From Balanoglossus misakiensis (lineage: Eukaryota; Hemichordata): a DNA stretch of 64,000 nt. The first letter of the stretch is position 1. Each line of letters starts with the position of its first letter. Shown piece after piece: positions 14,445 through 26,754 of this stretch. The stretch is from contig CM082583.2 of the NCBI GenBank assembly GCA_040954595.2, forward strand, positions 7,130,001 through 7,194,000, read 5' to 3'. Position numbers and translations under genes: made by a program. The notes beneath the pieces are model-generated. The model ran no database searches, had not been told where the DNA came from, and saw nothing but the letters and a program-made list of their open reading frames with translations.

Positions 14445-17070
14445 AGTATTGCTCAGATGTGTTCTCGCAAATGTGTTTTTTTTCCGAGAGAAGCAAATAC
14501 CGCTTACATGTTCATAATCTCCGATTCCACCATTTTTCATCTCACGCGCTCCTATCCCTTCAGACGCCTTAGTAACAACATCTCAGTCAGGGAAGGAAAA
14601 TACAATCCATATTCGTCTCTCAAAAGAGATGTACTAAGCTAGAAACGGTCTGCAAACTTATATGAATGATTTGTTTCTTGTAGTGTTTACTATTGAACTT
14701 GTGTTCATGGACGCGATTGACTTTAAAATTGAAACAAAATTTAAGTGGAACTTTTACACTAAGCCTGGTGTCCTATTGAACGACGCGTAGTTACGCCACC
14801 AGACAACCAAGGAGAACCCGCACCTGTGTTTAGATTCGAGGTAACTTGAAAAAAAGAACAATAAGGCGTGGTGCTAACACTGACAAATGGCCGTGTAATG
14901 AAGGTTATTAGCAACCTCGTTCGCGATCCAGAAAAATGCGGCATGATAATGAAAAATTGGCTGTTTAGGAAAAGGTAATCTTTTGACAAAACAGTAACTG
15001 AAAGTGTGTCATGTCATGTCAACCGCCACTGCGGCCTGTTTCACTCAATTTTAGTGTCATTTCCCCTTCACGGTTAGCTTAGACGCTGTTCAAGTTCCGT
15101 TTGTGGACGTCCTAGCGTATTGAGGCTGCGTACTAATGGCGCGAAAACGTTGACTAGGACCAATGACAATTTTGGGCTGTTCGAGTCTTTGTGTAACTGA
15201 CACACGAGAACGGCCGTTCAAAAGGACTTGCAATGATCGTGTTGACAAGCCCTTTCCCCGGTAATTGAATTAAAGTGCTGTTTATTTTGTTTAGTTTACT
15301 TAGCAGAGTTAGTTTACAGAAGTAAAAATATGTGTCAAACGACAGCATACCTGGCTATACAGAGTACGTATGACATCTGCTGTGTCTTTAGCGAGCTTTC
15401 GTTCCTGAAGACGGTGAGGAGCTTGCATCTTCAACGGACTAACGGACTGGTTTGTTTCTGTAAGAAATCATTTGAAACGGTAAAATAACCACCTTCGAAT
15501 AATATATATGTAACATTCCACCAATGGGTAAAATAATGTATTAAGGAAATCTTTCATAATAACGACGTGTGAAAGGGTGAATACTTTGTTCTCTAAGCTG
15601 TTATCTAAGTGTTATGTCCCCATTTGCCTTTTGCAATCGACCCAGAATACCATGGTAACCGGGGTGGCCGAGTCCAAGGGAACACTGACTTGCCTATCAC
15701 TCGAACTTATACTTTTGTTATTCTTTGTGTGGAAACGTTTTTCTAGTCTTCTATAAGACTTATTCGCTTTCAAGAGAGACAGAGGAAAACAGAGAGAAAG
15801 TGAGACGGACAGACATTTACGAGATACATAATCTGGCACGGACGGAGATATACTAACTATTTTCAGTTATGCAAACTTGAATCATGGATGTCAGGGTTGA
15901 GCTGAAATAGTTTATATTTCCACACGTTCTGGGGGAACTGAATGAAAACGGCATGAACTCGCACAAGATGCCTTGGCTGTGCTTTGCTGTTGAGAACTGT
16001 TTGCCGAGGACTTGGACAAGTGGGACATCAAACCGACTCGCTATGCCTACATGCAATACGACAATGAAGAGGCATTCAAACACATCACAGAATTGGGCGA
16101 ATTGAAAAACCATTAGCCAAAATCCTAAATCACAACAGCCATCGCGACTTTGCTTAATGCACCTGGAGAGCACTCTAGGCCGTACCACGACAGACGGTAA
16201 AATGGATAAAAAAAGTCAAAGTGGTTCAAGCCACTGACACACTCTCTATCAATTAACGATGGACTAATTGGCGAGGAGGGCTATGCTATGTCCTTCATGT
16301 CTCCGAAAGCAGCACTTTGGGACCGCGAATTGCGAGATCAGATGAAAAACCAACGCACAGATATTGCTAACGCCAATAAACGTAACGTTCAGGCGTAATT
16401 TGCGTGTGAAACTATTCAAGTTGACGAGCACCCTTTCAAAGCCGTTCATTCGCTTTTCTGCCGTCTGCCTCAAGAAAAGCGCGCCAGGAAGTTATGATGA
16501 CCTTCGACCTCTTTCAACCACTTGTGAAGGTGTTGAAAGTACAGTATTAGTACGAAGTGGGATATCCGAAGTATTCGCGGTAAAAACGTCGAGATTAATG
16601 ACGTCGGGAAATTGCGATGTTTTTGTTTGGGTCTAAATTATTAACGATTTCTGCTCCTTCGATTTCACGGGCAGTAGCCCCAGGGCGATGATTGATACAT
16701 TACGTGAATTTACCGTTGCAAAAAGTCCGCAGGTAAGGGACAACAGACCGAAAAAGGTCATGTGACATTTCATCAGCAACTTATGTTCAAAGAATGTGCG
16801 TATGTAAATCGTAGTTAGTGTATTTGTGTTCAGCTTTTGACAAAATGATATCGGCGTTTTCTTCGTTTATATACTCAACCATTATCTTACTCTCTCTTTC
16901 TTTCTTTTATTTCTACATCTCTCTCTATGTATGTTGAAAGGTGACTATGGTTACCTGTGTGTCTGTCTATGTATCCTTCCGCCTGTCTATCTCTCTGTCT
17001 GGCTTTAGGCACCAGTCGTAACTGAAATCTGCCATCTATTTTTACCCATAAGTAATAACTTCAGTTTTAA

Positions 17071-17113
17071 TCTCTCTCTCTCTCTCCCCTCTCTGTCTGT
17101 CTTCCTCTCTCTC
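17071..17113. repeat. (TC)n microsatellite
   Basis: TC dinucleotide repeats with CCCC, GTCTGTCT and CTTCC interruptions. Further pyrimidine-rich sequence lies upstream at about 16890-17000. Confidence 0.88.
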
Positions 17114-18220
17114 AAGATAGGAACGACAGTGTTCAAAGTTTCTCATTTATTGTTAAATTACAAGAACCAATTTGATTATTTAATAGACAAAGATGAAACA
17201 ATTTACAAAGCAATGGCGACAATCAGACACGAGTTTTGACAACAGTTGATTTTAAAAATTGGCAAAGACTGTCTAAGACTACTAAAAGACTTGGCTAAAG
17301 TGGGCAGACATTTTAAGTGTCCGGACGGTGAAAGGATTTGGTGAAATTTGAGGATTTCTGAAGGGGACGGATTAGTTCGCGGGAGGCGTCGGCCAGACAG
17401 GAAGTCGGAATGCTCCACAAATTAAAAGCCTCGTTATATCGATATTCCAGGGTCTGCAAGTGGTCAAATATTCCCGCCATTTTAATAGCACATAATGAAG
17501 TAATTGATTTGGAATTGCGACGATTGGCCTGAGAGGTCTTTCAACTTTCAAGTTCCTCGAGTCATGTTGAAATTCCACGAGACGATTTGAAAGTGTTATT
17601 TTAGAATGTCAGGATCATGCTTAGTTTTTGTGGGCAGTGGAAAGACTGTCCGACTAGCATAAAACCTAGCTAAGGTGTAAACAAAGTTTTAGTTAGATAT
17701 TTTCCAGTGCAGCACACCGTGGCGCCCTCGCGCGGCCGGAGTTCCATATATACTGTTGCAGCCCGGGGTTCGTCGAACACTGGGGGGGAGTTGTTCATTT
17801 TGCTGAATTGACAAACATGTTTGGACATACCACACGTTCTAATTTGATGAAAAAGCATTGTGATTAGGAAATGCTTCTAAACTTACATGAAATGCTCTAT
17901 ATTCGGCTCTGTTAAACTGATTAAATTCTGCCTATATCCCTGTCTGTACTAAAGACCAGGTTGTTATCAGTTTATTTTTTGACAAATTAGTTCAAGTCCA
18001 GGCCTGAATTCAATTTTTATCATACACCAACGGTGATTTTATGCATCACAACAAGAGTGGATATAGGGCCTATCTTTACCGCATTGAAAGCATCATGAGA
18101 TTTTTGGAATAGAGAGGAAACAGGTTGTGCGATTTTTTAAATTCAAGTTGGGGGGTCGCAGTCACGTCCTACCTATCAACTTTGAAATCAATCAATTCTT
18201 CTGGGTGAAAACAATCGTTT

Positions 18221-18334
18221 TTAAAAATAAAAATGCGAAAGAGAAAAAAAAGAAGAAACGACAATATGGGAGAATACTAGTACAGTGTAGTTAAAAATAA
18301 ACAGAACACAGAAATTAGGGGAAAAAATTTGATC
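18221..18334. repeat. Duplicated tRNA-Glu 3' flank, copy 1
   Basis: The sequence next to the tRNA 3' end (TAAAAATAAAAATGC, GAGAAAAAAA-AGAAGAAA, AATAAACAGAACACAGAAA, TTTAGGGG/ATTAGGGG, AATTTGAT) recurs in the same order beside the second tRNA-Glu. This copy carries about 40 extra bases around 18259-18295. The shared flank shows that tRNA and neighbouring DNA were duplicated together. Confidence 0.8.
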
Positions 18335-18406
18335 TTCCCACACCGGGAATTGAACCCGGGCCTTGGCGGTGAGAGCGCCAAATCCTAACCACTAGACCAT
18401 ATGGGA
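18335..18406 (-). tRNA. tRNA-Glu (anticodon CTC), copy 1
   Basis: Read on the minus strand this is 72 nt including the discriminator A. The acceptor stem is TCCCATA/TGTGGGA and the D arm is GTCT-AGTGGTTA-GGAT. The anticodon arm is TGGCG-CTCTCAC-CGCCA, giving anticodon CTC, and the T arm is CCGGG-TTCAATT-CCCGG. All stems pair with only the wobbles usual for eukaryotic tRNA-Glu. Internal A and B boxes are present. A run of six T on the transcribed strand (A at 18322-18327) lies just 3' and can end RNA polymerase III transcription. It decodes GAG. No intron is present. Confidence 0.95.
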
Positions 18407-19693
18407 GTTGACCTGCAGGACTAGTGATGTTAAGGAATATATTACATAAGCTGTTATATTAAGAGGTTTACATTGTTCTAGCCTTGAATGTGCGAGCGTT
18501 GTTCGGAGACAGGGTGTCATCTTTGAATTTAACTAACTTTATGTCTATCTTAATTCGCCTCTGAGGACACACGGCCGCAATTTTCACTATGAAAATACCA
18601 TAACTGTGCTGTGTGGTGGCGCCACTGAGTTGCGCCAAGCCGCGCGAGTATTTAAACCATGGACGTCCATGTCATACCGTAACACCGTACCCCACCGTAC
18701 CAGCGGGCTTTGAAGGCGAGCCTTGCCTTTTTTGCCTACCTACTTGTTCGTTGTGTGAGCCTGAATCCATACCCTCGAAAACAGTGGAAAGCGTAGCCTC
18801 TTGACAGCCCGAGGCCTCGATTTTCTAGTACAACACAGCCTACCGATGAAGTGTTTACAGCAGTCAGTGCGTCGACTTGCCGAATGCGGGCGCTCTTTAA
18901 ATCAGCCAAATCGAAAGGCTTCACATGAATAGCGTAATTGGTCTACATATTGGGCCATTTTGCCCAATAATCAGATAATGAAGTCCACGAAGCCGTAGAA
19001 GGAAAGTGTCTACGTCATATCGCTTCATACCACTGACAAAAAATTCTAGACATTTTCGCTTACTTACATGTGGTTGCGCTCGGAGACAATGGTCTACGGT
19101 ACTTGCTCTGGCTGAACCTCCTACTTCCGTTTTCACACACAAACACACAAAATCGCCCCTGTGACAGGTCCTGACTTAATCCAGTGAGACAGTTCTGTGT
19201 CATCGAAGGCGGTACGTCGCTTATCCATGGCTGTACGTAGCTTGTCTATATCCCTGTGAGGAAATGGCTGTACGCACTGTTGCGACGGAGTCTGAAAATT
19301 CTGTCTGTCCAAGCACATGTAGGCCTAGGTCAAAGTGTATATGCATGGACCGTTAATTAACAGATGGAATTTTTCAGAAGGTGATAATTATGCTACTCTG
19401 ATTGGCTACCATTTACACAGGTGTTAAAGAATCCCACAAGTACATGAATATGCAAATGTCGTGCGTCGCTCGTATTGTGTGAGCGGTTCCGCCACGGCCT
19501 TCCCGAGTTGTTGTATATGCGAGGGCTTGAAAAAGGAAACACTTCATAAAAAAGCTGCTTCTGGTAATTATTTTGAATGAAATGACTTGAAATCGACAGA
19601 AAATTCTAAGCTGGGGAATATGGGGCTTCGATTTATAGAAAAATATATGCAGCACGAAAACGAAATGACTGTAACCGCTATATACATTATACT
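18407..19693. other. Spacer between the two tRNA-Glu loci
   Basis: No gene is supported. It holds two short perfect palindromes, GTGGCGCCAC at 18615-18624 and CATGGACGTCCATG at 18658-18671. A small iterated CCGTA-containing stretch follows at about 18678-18702. Confidence 0.7.
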
Positions 19694-19781
19694 AGTATTT
19701 AAAAAATAAAAATGCAGAAGAGAAAAAAAGAAGAAAATAAACAGAACACAGAAACTTGAAATTTAGGGGCAAAATTTGATT
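19694..19781. repeat. Duplicated tRNA-Glu 3' flank, copy 2
   Basis: This is the shorter partner of 18221-18334. It has the same ordered A-rich words up to the tRNA 3' end, without the inserted segment. Beyond the tRNA 5' ends the two loci do not look alike, so the duplicated unit seems to end near the start of the tRNA. Confidence 0.8.
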
Positions 19782-19853
19782 TTCCCACACCGGGAATCGA
19801 ACCCGGGCCGCGGCGGTGAGAGCGCCGAATCCTAGCCACTAGACCATATGGGA
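19782..19853 (-). tRNA. tRNA-Glu (anticodon CTC), copy 2
   Basis: This is a 72-nt minus-strand cloverleaf almost identical to the copy 1.4 kb away. The acceptor is TCCCATA/TGTGGGA, the anticodon arm is CGGCG-CTCTCAC-CGCCG and the T arm is CCGGG-TTCGATT-CCCGG. It differs from copy 1 at five positions. Two of these form a compensatory pair at 27-43 (C-G here, T-A in copy 1), so the fold is kept. A TTTT terminator on the transcribed strand corresponds to AAAA near 19771-19774. The T loop TTCGATT is the more canonical of the two. Confidence 0.96.
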
Positions 19854-22800
19854 TAACTACGACGTTACCCTTCTAACGCCACCACAATTGACACAGAGTA
19901 AACTTTTGTTTTCAGTAAATTGTGTCACCATAGCGGATATCGCTCGAAGTGGAACGAGCGCCGTCTATTGGCATTAAAGTGCGACGAGAGGTGGAATAAG
20001 ATAGACAATAATATACTTTATGTCTCCAATAACAGACACAAGATGTCGCCCTCTAAAAAAGGTCGGTATATTACTACCTAGTAATATATTTCATAAAAAT
20101 AATACACCAGGGAAATTGGTGTCAAAATAAGCTCCTCAGTCTCTGCATGGCGTCTGTTTTTTTATCACTCGTTTTGTTGTTGTCAATATTGTTTTGGCAT
20201 CTCAGAGTCATTTTAATTATCCAGTTTGTGTCTTCTCTGTGTTACAGTCGCGGTTTTAACAGAATGAATGTATGATTGCAATAATATTACATATAGTTGA
20301 TGATCAGGTGCAGTTGAGAATACAACGCGGGTAGTAACATTAACGTTTGTCGAAAGGTCTCGGCGTTAAATCCGAAACATCGATTCAGCCGTTCATTAAA
20401 TCGTCGGCGATAAATTTGGCGAAGCGGACAGTTCTTCGCAATGAAAAGAACAGACAGTTAGTAGAAGCCCGGGTTATGGCTCATCATCGGCAACGTTGAC
20501 CTCGCCTGTTGTCGAATGTTGTTTAACGAGATTTCAGCAGACACCTGACGTTGCCGTTAATTCCAGCGCGGTATTTGATTACGGCCGCTGTCTCGCTGAA
20601 TATTTGGCGGGCAAATGAAAATGGACGCGGTCTAATCCGGTAACTGATTCTTCAAACAGGGAGTAATCGATCCGGGTGTTCCTTGCTGTGTTTCTTTAAT
20701 TACGCTGGCATTTTGGGTGTTTACCAATGACAAAAACGTCGAAACAACGGGTATTAAGCTTGTTTGGCGCGACGCTAGTCAGCTGGGGCCAATGATTGAA
20801 AACATGGAATTTTTACGAAATGTCCTAAGCCCCAAATAATGGGATTGTTGGTGAGAAGCGATGGACTTAATCCGCCATTTTAGTTGGCTGGGCATGACCT
20901 TTTGCTCTGAAGGCAAAAATCTCGGGAAGGAGTAAATTGGGAAAGAGTTATTCATTGAATTGTCTGCGACAGTGTCGAAAATCACAGAACGTGGCCAGAT
21001 GAAAAATTCACGGACCGTTCTCTTTGTCACTCGAGCTAATTGGCAAAGGTTTACACACGCAAGTGTCGGAGCTCGAGCGTGTACTATGCCCCGATTATCG
21101 CTCTCCTAAAATGTCCGACTTCTGAGGAAGTACAAAGTAGTGGATTTTGACATACCCACTTTTCGATTCAAACCAAAGTGACTTTGGTAAGCGTTTGCGC
21201 GTGTATTTCCACCTCTGGCCGCACCGAGGCCCAACTGACAGAAATGCATCACTGCTCCTATAGTATTCCCCAAAATGTTAAGATTCGACAATTTAAAAAT
21301 CAATCTGTAGAGACGAGCATGCTAAAATGATTTGAGACAATTTTTTAGGAAGAATCTGAATCTTACTACAGATATACGGCAAACGTGGACAGCAATAAAA
21401 CAGTTAATTCAAAGTACACAAGAGATTGTCCAAAGGTAAATTAGATTCTCGTCAAACTTTATCACACGAGCGCGGAATCCCGACTAAGATCGGTGAAAAT
21501 TCCTCGTTTGATCAGCTGATCCCCGCTGTGGTTTGCGACTTCATCATTGCGGGGACTAGGTCAAATTCTGGAGATAAAAAATAGCCACGTCGGATTCGCC
21601 ACCACAGCGCCTAGCCCAGTGATGCATGGGAGTTCACCTTAAACGCTTTATCCCTTTACGCTATCTCTGCTGATATTGATGGGCATGGAGAATCCAATCT
21701 CCAATCCCACTTAGTCCTTTAAAAAGGCCTATCAAAACTTACATCTCCCAGCGGTATTTACAAGCACGGCTTTGATACATGCGTAATGCTTCCAGCATGG
21801 TGAGTGGGGATTGTGACGGTAAAGCGTTCAGCTTTCGCTAATCTACTTTTGTCTGCCAATGACATGCTCATGCTCATGTATACCTCACATTATTTGAAAA
21901 CACAATATTAATCAATGCCTCCTGATAGACGTTTAAGGCCATCGTTTCGTCGTCGCGACGTCCGATTTAAGAAAACAATTATCATAATAACAAAGTACCG
22001 TAGAACTTGTACCGTAGTATAGATTGTTCTTAGTTCCATTCATGCATGTACACACAGAAGCGGCGAAAATGCAACTGCAGTGTAAACGCCCAGTGTATGT
22101 GAGAGCCTACACGACTTTGCCCACAAAGTGCATGCAGCATCTATTCTACGAGATGCGAATGAAAAACGGGGAAAAGATTTACAGGCCCGGGGTTTTAAAT
22201 AGACCTGAATCTGCTCCTCTTTGACCGTCACCTGCGTTGTAATTTGAAGGGCCAGGGGAAATAACGCGACTACAAAGGTGTCATAAATACGCTAATAGGA
22301 TCTAAAAAGTTAATGTCTCGGTCGCCTTCAGATGCATTCAGTTTAACTGGAAAGCCCCGCGAAAGAGAGAGAGAAAAAAAACTTTTCATTTACGAAGATA
22401 GACCTGTAGCCTGGAGCCTTCTGAATAAAACAAGCCTCGCCACTAGAGTGCCATCATAAGAGTTTATGGGAAGAGGTTTTTCTTCTGTAAGATTCGCGCC
22501 AATTCTCCGATAGGTCTCCAAAGGCCGGTGTTAAATATCTGACCGATGTTGCGCGATTTTTAAGTAAGAATGCACAACAATAAAAATATACGAGAAAAAT
22601 TTGACCCCTGCAATCTACAGCTATTAGTCTATATTAATATACAGTATATATTTTCTTTGTTTCATGAAACTGTGGTTAGAGATCAGGGAGAACACTTTCA
22701 GTTCACAAAAGTCCAAACATGCCACAACCCGTGGATGTGGGTGTATACTGATTTTCTGCAATTTCTATGGAGGGTAATAAATTTTACATAATTCGGTTCC

Positions 22801-25611
22801 TATATTAACTCCAGTTACCGTAGGCCTCATATACTTGTTTCATTCTTTATGAAAAAATCTCACAACGGCAACATAAAATTTTACTGGAATGTGACTTGGG
22901 GGATAACACGTTCGCGCGGAGAGAAAAAAAGTCCATCTGCGAAATGGCCCATAAAAAGCGCGGGTAACGAGCAATTGAATGGTCTTTATTTGCAGTAATG
23001 CACTATGTTTCTCTTCCTTCGCTCTAGTCCCGGCACACCTCTTGGCCACTTACACCCACAGCGCAGGCCGTGCTAGACTCACCCCGCATTGGTGAATAAT
23101 CGTCTAGTTTGATAAATACTAGCTACTCCTCAGATATTTTGAATCCGTTTGAAATTATGTAAAAACTAACATTTCGTCTGCATTTTAAATAATCTGCACA
23201 AAAAGGCATTTAATTAGGGGCATTGTTAATTGAATGTGATGGTCAATTAATTGATGGAAAAGTAATTAAATCTTGTACGGTATTGTGTATGAATATTAAT
23301 TCATGTTTAGTGTTAAATATTGCCTTTTCTTCACAAGGTATGTGACATGTTTAACATCTTTCAGTGATAAAAATCTAGCTTTAAAGCTGCATTATCTTAA
23401 ATGAAAATTGATGTTTCAAAATACTCTGTACGAACAAAATACTAGTAGTTGGCTTCTTCGAGAAGGCCTTTGTACTTGCTAATCCTGTTCGATCAAGATA
23501 CTTTACCGATAGGGACGTTTTAATAGCATGAACGACAATGTTATGCAGATAAAAAAATGATGAGTCGCCACCGATGATCCAGAAATAAGCAAAACTCGAT
23601 CGATGGCTGGCTGATAGCCAAAAGTCGTAACTGATGCGGAGGAGCAAAGAAGCTGTAACTGTACTATTGTGTCATTCTGGGACACCAAATCGTGTTTCTT
23701 AAGAAACATAACAGGTATACGAAAAAAGACGTTTGTGTCAAAACGGACTGGTTGTGGCTACCTAGGTGACACTGTCCAACCATCATGATCTTCTTTGTTG
23801 CGGTCGACATAAACACGCGCCAAACTTTTCTACTGCGCCTCAAAACCGCGGGAAACACTCTCCGTCAGATTCAATATTTCCAAAACAAAGCAGCGGTGGC
23901 CACGTGCTGATTTGGCAGACACAAGGCAACGCTCACTTCGTCATCATAATCAGCCCAGCCGTTAAATCTGCACTAATTGCCTGAGTAATTGGCACAAATC
24001 TCATTTAACGAAATCAAAGGTCATTGTTTTGACAATGAAATTGTGACAATACGAACGGTTAACGAGGAAATCGTCGCGGACAAAAAGAGCTATATTTTTC
24101 TCAATTAATAAGAAAAACAATTGGTGGTGTAGATGAATTACTGGAATAAACAACGAATTTACCATAATTGAATTCAAATTCAGTTTTTTCAAAGGAAAAC
24201 ACGGTCTTGGCGCTCCAGCGATGCGCCTTCCAGATCGTTTTGCATTGCATGAACTCCCCATGGGTAAAGTGATGGCGACAACCGAACGGGAAGCGATGTC
24301 TTCGCGTGTGATTCGTACGAACCGGAATGGTTACGACATACATGTCAAATGTACATCACTTCGGACTCAGACTCAGCCTGTAATTAGGGCAAACAGAAAA
24401 CGACGGGCGGAAGTCACGTGACGTCCAATCAAGACGTGTTACGGTTGTCTTTCCAGCGCTAATCGCTTTGTATTGTTTAGACATATTTGGACGACGCCAA
24501 TTTCAAAATTCATCTGTCTTCCATGTTTTCTTATGTTTTGTTATTATTTTAGTCATATTAAACACACGTACATGTATATTTTCCTATTATAAATCTTTCT
24601 TTTTTTCGTCCGAGGAAATGGGTCGCGTGCTGACTCAAGTATCACATGATGAGATCTATGACTTTTCATAACTTTACTATTCCTTCTCCAAATATATTGT
24701 TTAATTTCGGGTCTTACATATATTTCCATATCTAATTTGCGTTCGCATATTTGAATTTCCTCTTTTCTGACGATTTTAGAGATTAAAATGCCGCGCCCCA
24801 TCCTGTTGATCTACGTACTTTGAAGTTCGCAAAGAAAATCCCGCAATTAGAGCGGACTAAAGCAAGTGCTCACCCTTTTTTCTCATCATTCCGACGATCG
24901 TCACAAGCAGCGACGATTCCCGCCAGTTTGCGTGCGCACCCTGTGCCATTGTGTCGCCACTGCAACCATTGCCACTATCGTTCTCCGCTGCGCCGGCGGG
25001 ACCACCCCTCGAGAATTCCACTTTACGGGATTTTCCTCAACCATCGATGTCGTTCGGATCGAATGTACCGAGGCAGCTTTCAGGGGCGAACAACAATGCT
25101 GCAAAAGTTAATTACAGAACGTGATTAGTTAGATTGTAACTAAATAAAACCACATTTCATTACTGGGAATTTAATGATTTCATAAATAAGGCTGGGAAAC
25201 CACGGGGGGCTTTAACTGAGAGAAAGAGTTGAACGTAATATCTTTCAGCGGTGCGTGTCATAACTGAAATGTACACACCGCCACCGACATCTATAATTAC
25301 CCAGTTATGCCAAGAAGTTCAGTTTTAATCAATATTTCTGTGTCTCTGCGTTTCTCTATGTTCCTGTCACCGTTTCTCACCCTCTCTTGTACAAATAGGT
25401 AGGATATACACTTGAGGACAGAACATATTTGAAAATCATAAACCCAATAGGATTGATAACATTTTTATTTGACTTAGCAGAATCAACTGTTGATCGACTC
25501 ACTACTGTTTGTCGTCGCAATTTACGATTACACCGAGGAGTATATGGGCCAGGGCCAGACGTATTTTTATTTAGTATACCTTTTATAGCGCGGCAATAAA
25601 ATCCAGGAAAA
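19854..25611. other. Intergenic, candidate regulatory DNA
   Basis: No supported gene. Notable content: a near-palindrome at 20067-20088, a CpG-richer block at about 20340-20720, and a TAAT-core cluster at 23209-23306. Confidence 0.7.
23209..23306. promoter_or_regulatory. Candidate enhancer: TAAT-core cluster
   Basis: Five homeodomain-type cores fall within 100 bases: TTTAATTAGG, TTAATTG, CAATTAATTG, AGTAATTAAA and TATTAATTCATG. Such density exceeds the neighbouring sequence to the eye, but AT-rich background makes chance clusters plausible. Otp-class proteins bind such cores. Confidence 0.3.
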
Positions 25612-25685
25612 GTAATTCCCGGTTTGGGACCCGGAATCGCATCATAACGGCCGTGCTTTACCACTCTACAACGACAGACCAGTCA
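25612..25685 (-). repeat. Degenerate tRNA-like element, possible SINE head or tRNA pseudogene
   Basis: On the minus strand, TTGTAGAGTGG (25661-25671) matches the polymerase III A box at 10 of 11 positions. GGTCCCAAACC (25621-25631) matches the B box at 9 of 11. The spacing suits a tRNA. The T arm pairs only in its CCGG core and the anticodon and acceptor stems are poor, so this is not a working tRNA. It could be the 5' head of a SINE whose body extends toward lower coordinates, or an isolated tRNA relic. No target-site duplication or tail was identified. Confidence 0.4.
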
Positions 25686-25877
25686 TTAACGGGAACTCTA
25701 ACGCGCCCACTTGCAATTATCTGGAATTATTCTCACAACACATGAAATCACGTCTCACTGTGCCGACGATCAGTGGACCACTTCAAGTCACTCCGAGTAC
25801 AATAAACGACTCTTGTCATTCCTAGCCGCGAGGAGCGATCCTTCGAGAGCCTACTGAATCAAGTACTTCTTTCGGCT

Positions 25878-25921
25878 TCATTCATTCATTCATTCCACCG
25901 ACCGACCGACCAAGCGACCGG
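25878..25921. repeat. (CATT)n followed by (CCGA)n
   Basis: Four CATT units pass directly into CCGACCGACCGACC, two different tetranucleotide arrays end to end. Confidence 0.82.
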
Positions 25922-26426
25922 ACCACACCTTTATTTCTTCAATGAAGTGAGCATTGGATCATGCTCAAGTTATTCTGAATATGTCTTCTACAAAAACATT
26001 AGTCTGACTTTCTGTTGTTGTTGCGCCAGGACCCACTGTTTCATTCTTTGTCCGGTATTAGGAACCAAGTTAAGTCTGAACGAGTGCAAGTATGTGTAGT
26101 TTTCCTATGACACGTCACTTCATATAGGCGGTGACGTCATAGGTCTGTGTGTTGTTCGGTTTTCCGCAACGACTCGCACGTAGGCGCCGATGTAGAACCT
26201 ATCATTAGAGTGTCGATGAAGAGTGAATTAACACGATGACGTCATAGGTCTCGCCTTTCCTTTTCTCGTTACAAATATTTGCTTTGAAGTAACCCCATGC
26301 TACTGTGCCTGCCGAGAAAAGTTTATACGCTTTAAACTGCACTTTAGGACTCAAATACGTTGGTGACATTTTATTCTACAACTAATAGAATGAGGACTTG
26401 TGCATCCGTCCAACATGAAGCCATTT

Positions 26427-26462
26427 TGTGTGTGTGCGTGTGTGCGTGTGTGGGGGGGGGGG
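26427..26462. repeat. (GT)n microsatellite ending in a G run
   Basis: GTGTGTGTGCGTGTGTGCGTGTGT followed by 11 G, low complexity with Z-DNA-prone alternation. Confidence 0.9.
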
Positions 26463-26754
26463 TACACCTGACTATATCTTCCAATAATGTCCTAGCCACA
26501 TAATGCTTGCCGTGATACATAGATAAGACGATTCAAAATACACGGATAGAGGGGTGGATGCTCTATGTTTAATACGGTACCCCTTACTTTCTTTGCGCGC
26601 ACCATGCATGGTCACATAATGCTGTTACCTTCCTCCGACCTTGTCTGATCAGCGACATCTCTGTATGCGACATGGAGAACAGCATCGCCGTATCCCCCGA
26701 ATTCTCGTTTACTATCGCCTCATTAATAAGACTGACTCCTGAACAAATTGCGAC

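Larger units (their letters stand above)
1..18334. other. Intergenic, no supported gene
   Basis: Open frames here are short (mostly under 120 codons), overlap on both strands and resemble no family I know. The contents I can name are the simple repeats listed, a 20-bp perfect palindrome at 7489-7508 and scattered TAAT-core motifs, for example in 4340-4640. The end toward base 1 may contain distal regulatory DNA of otp or of an unseen neighbour. Confidence 0.75.
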
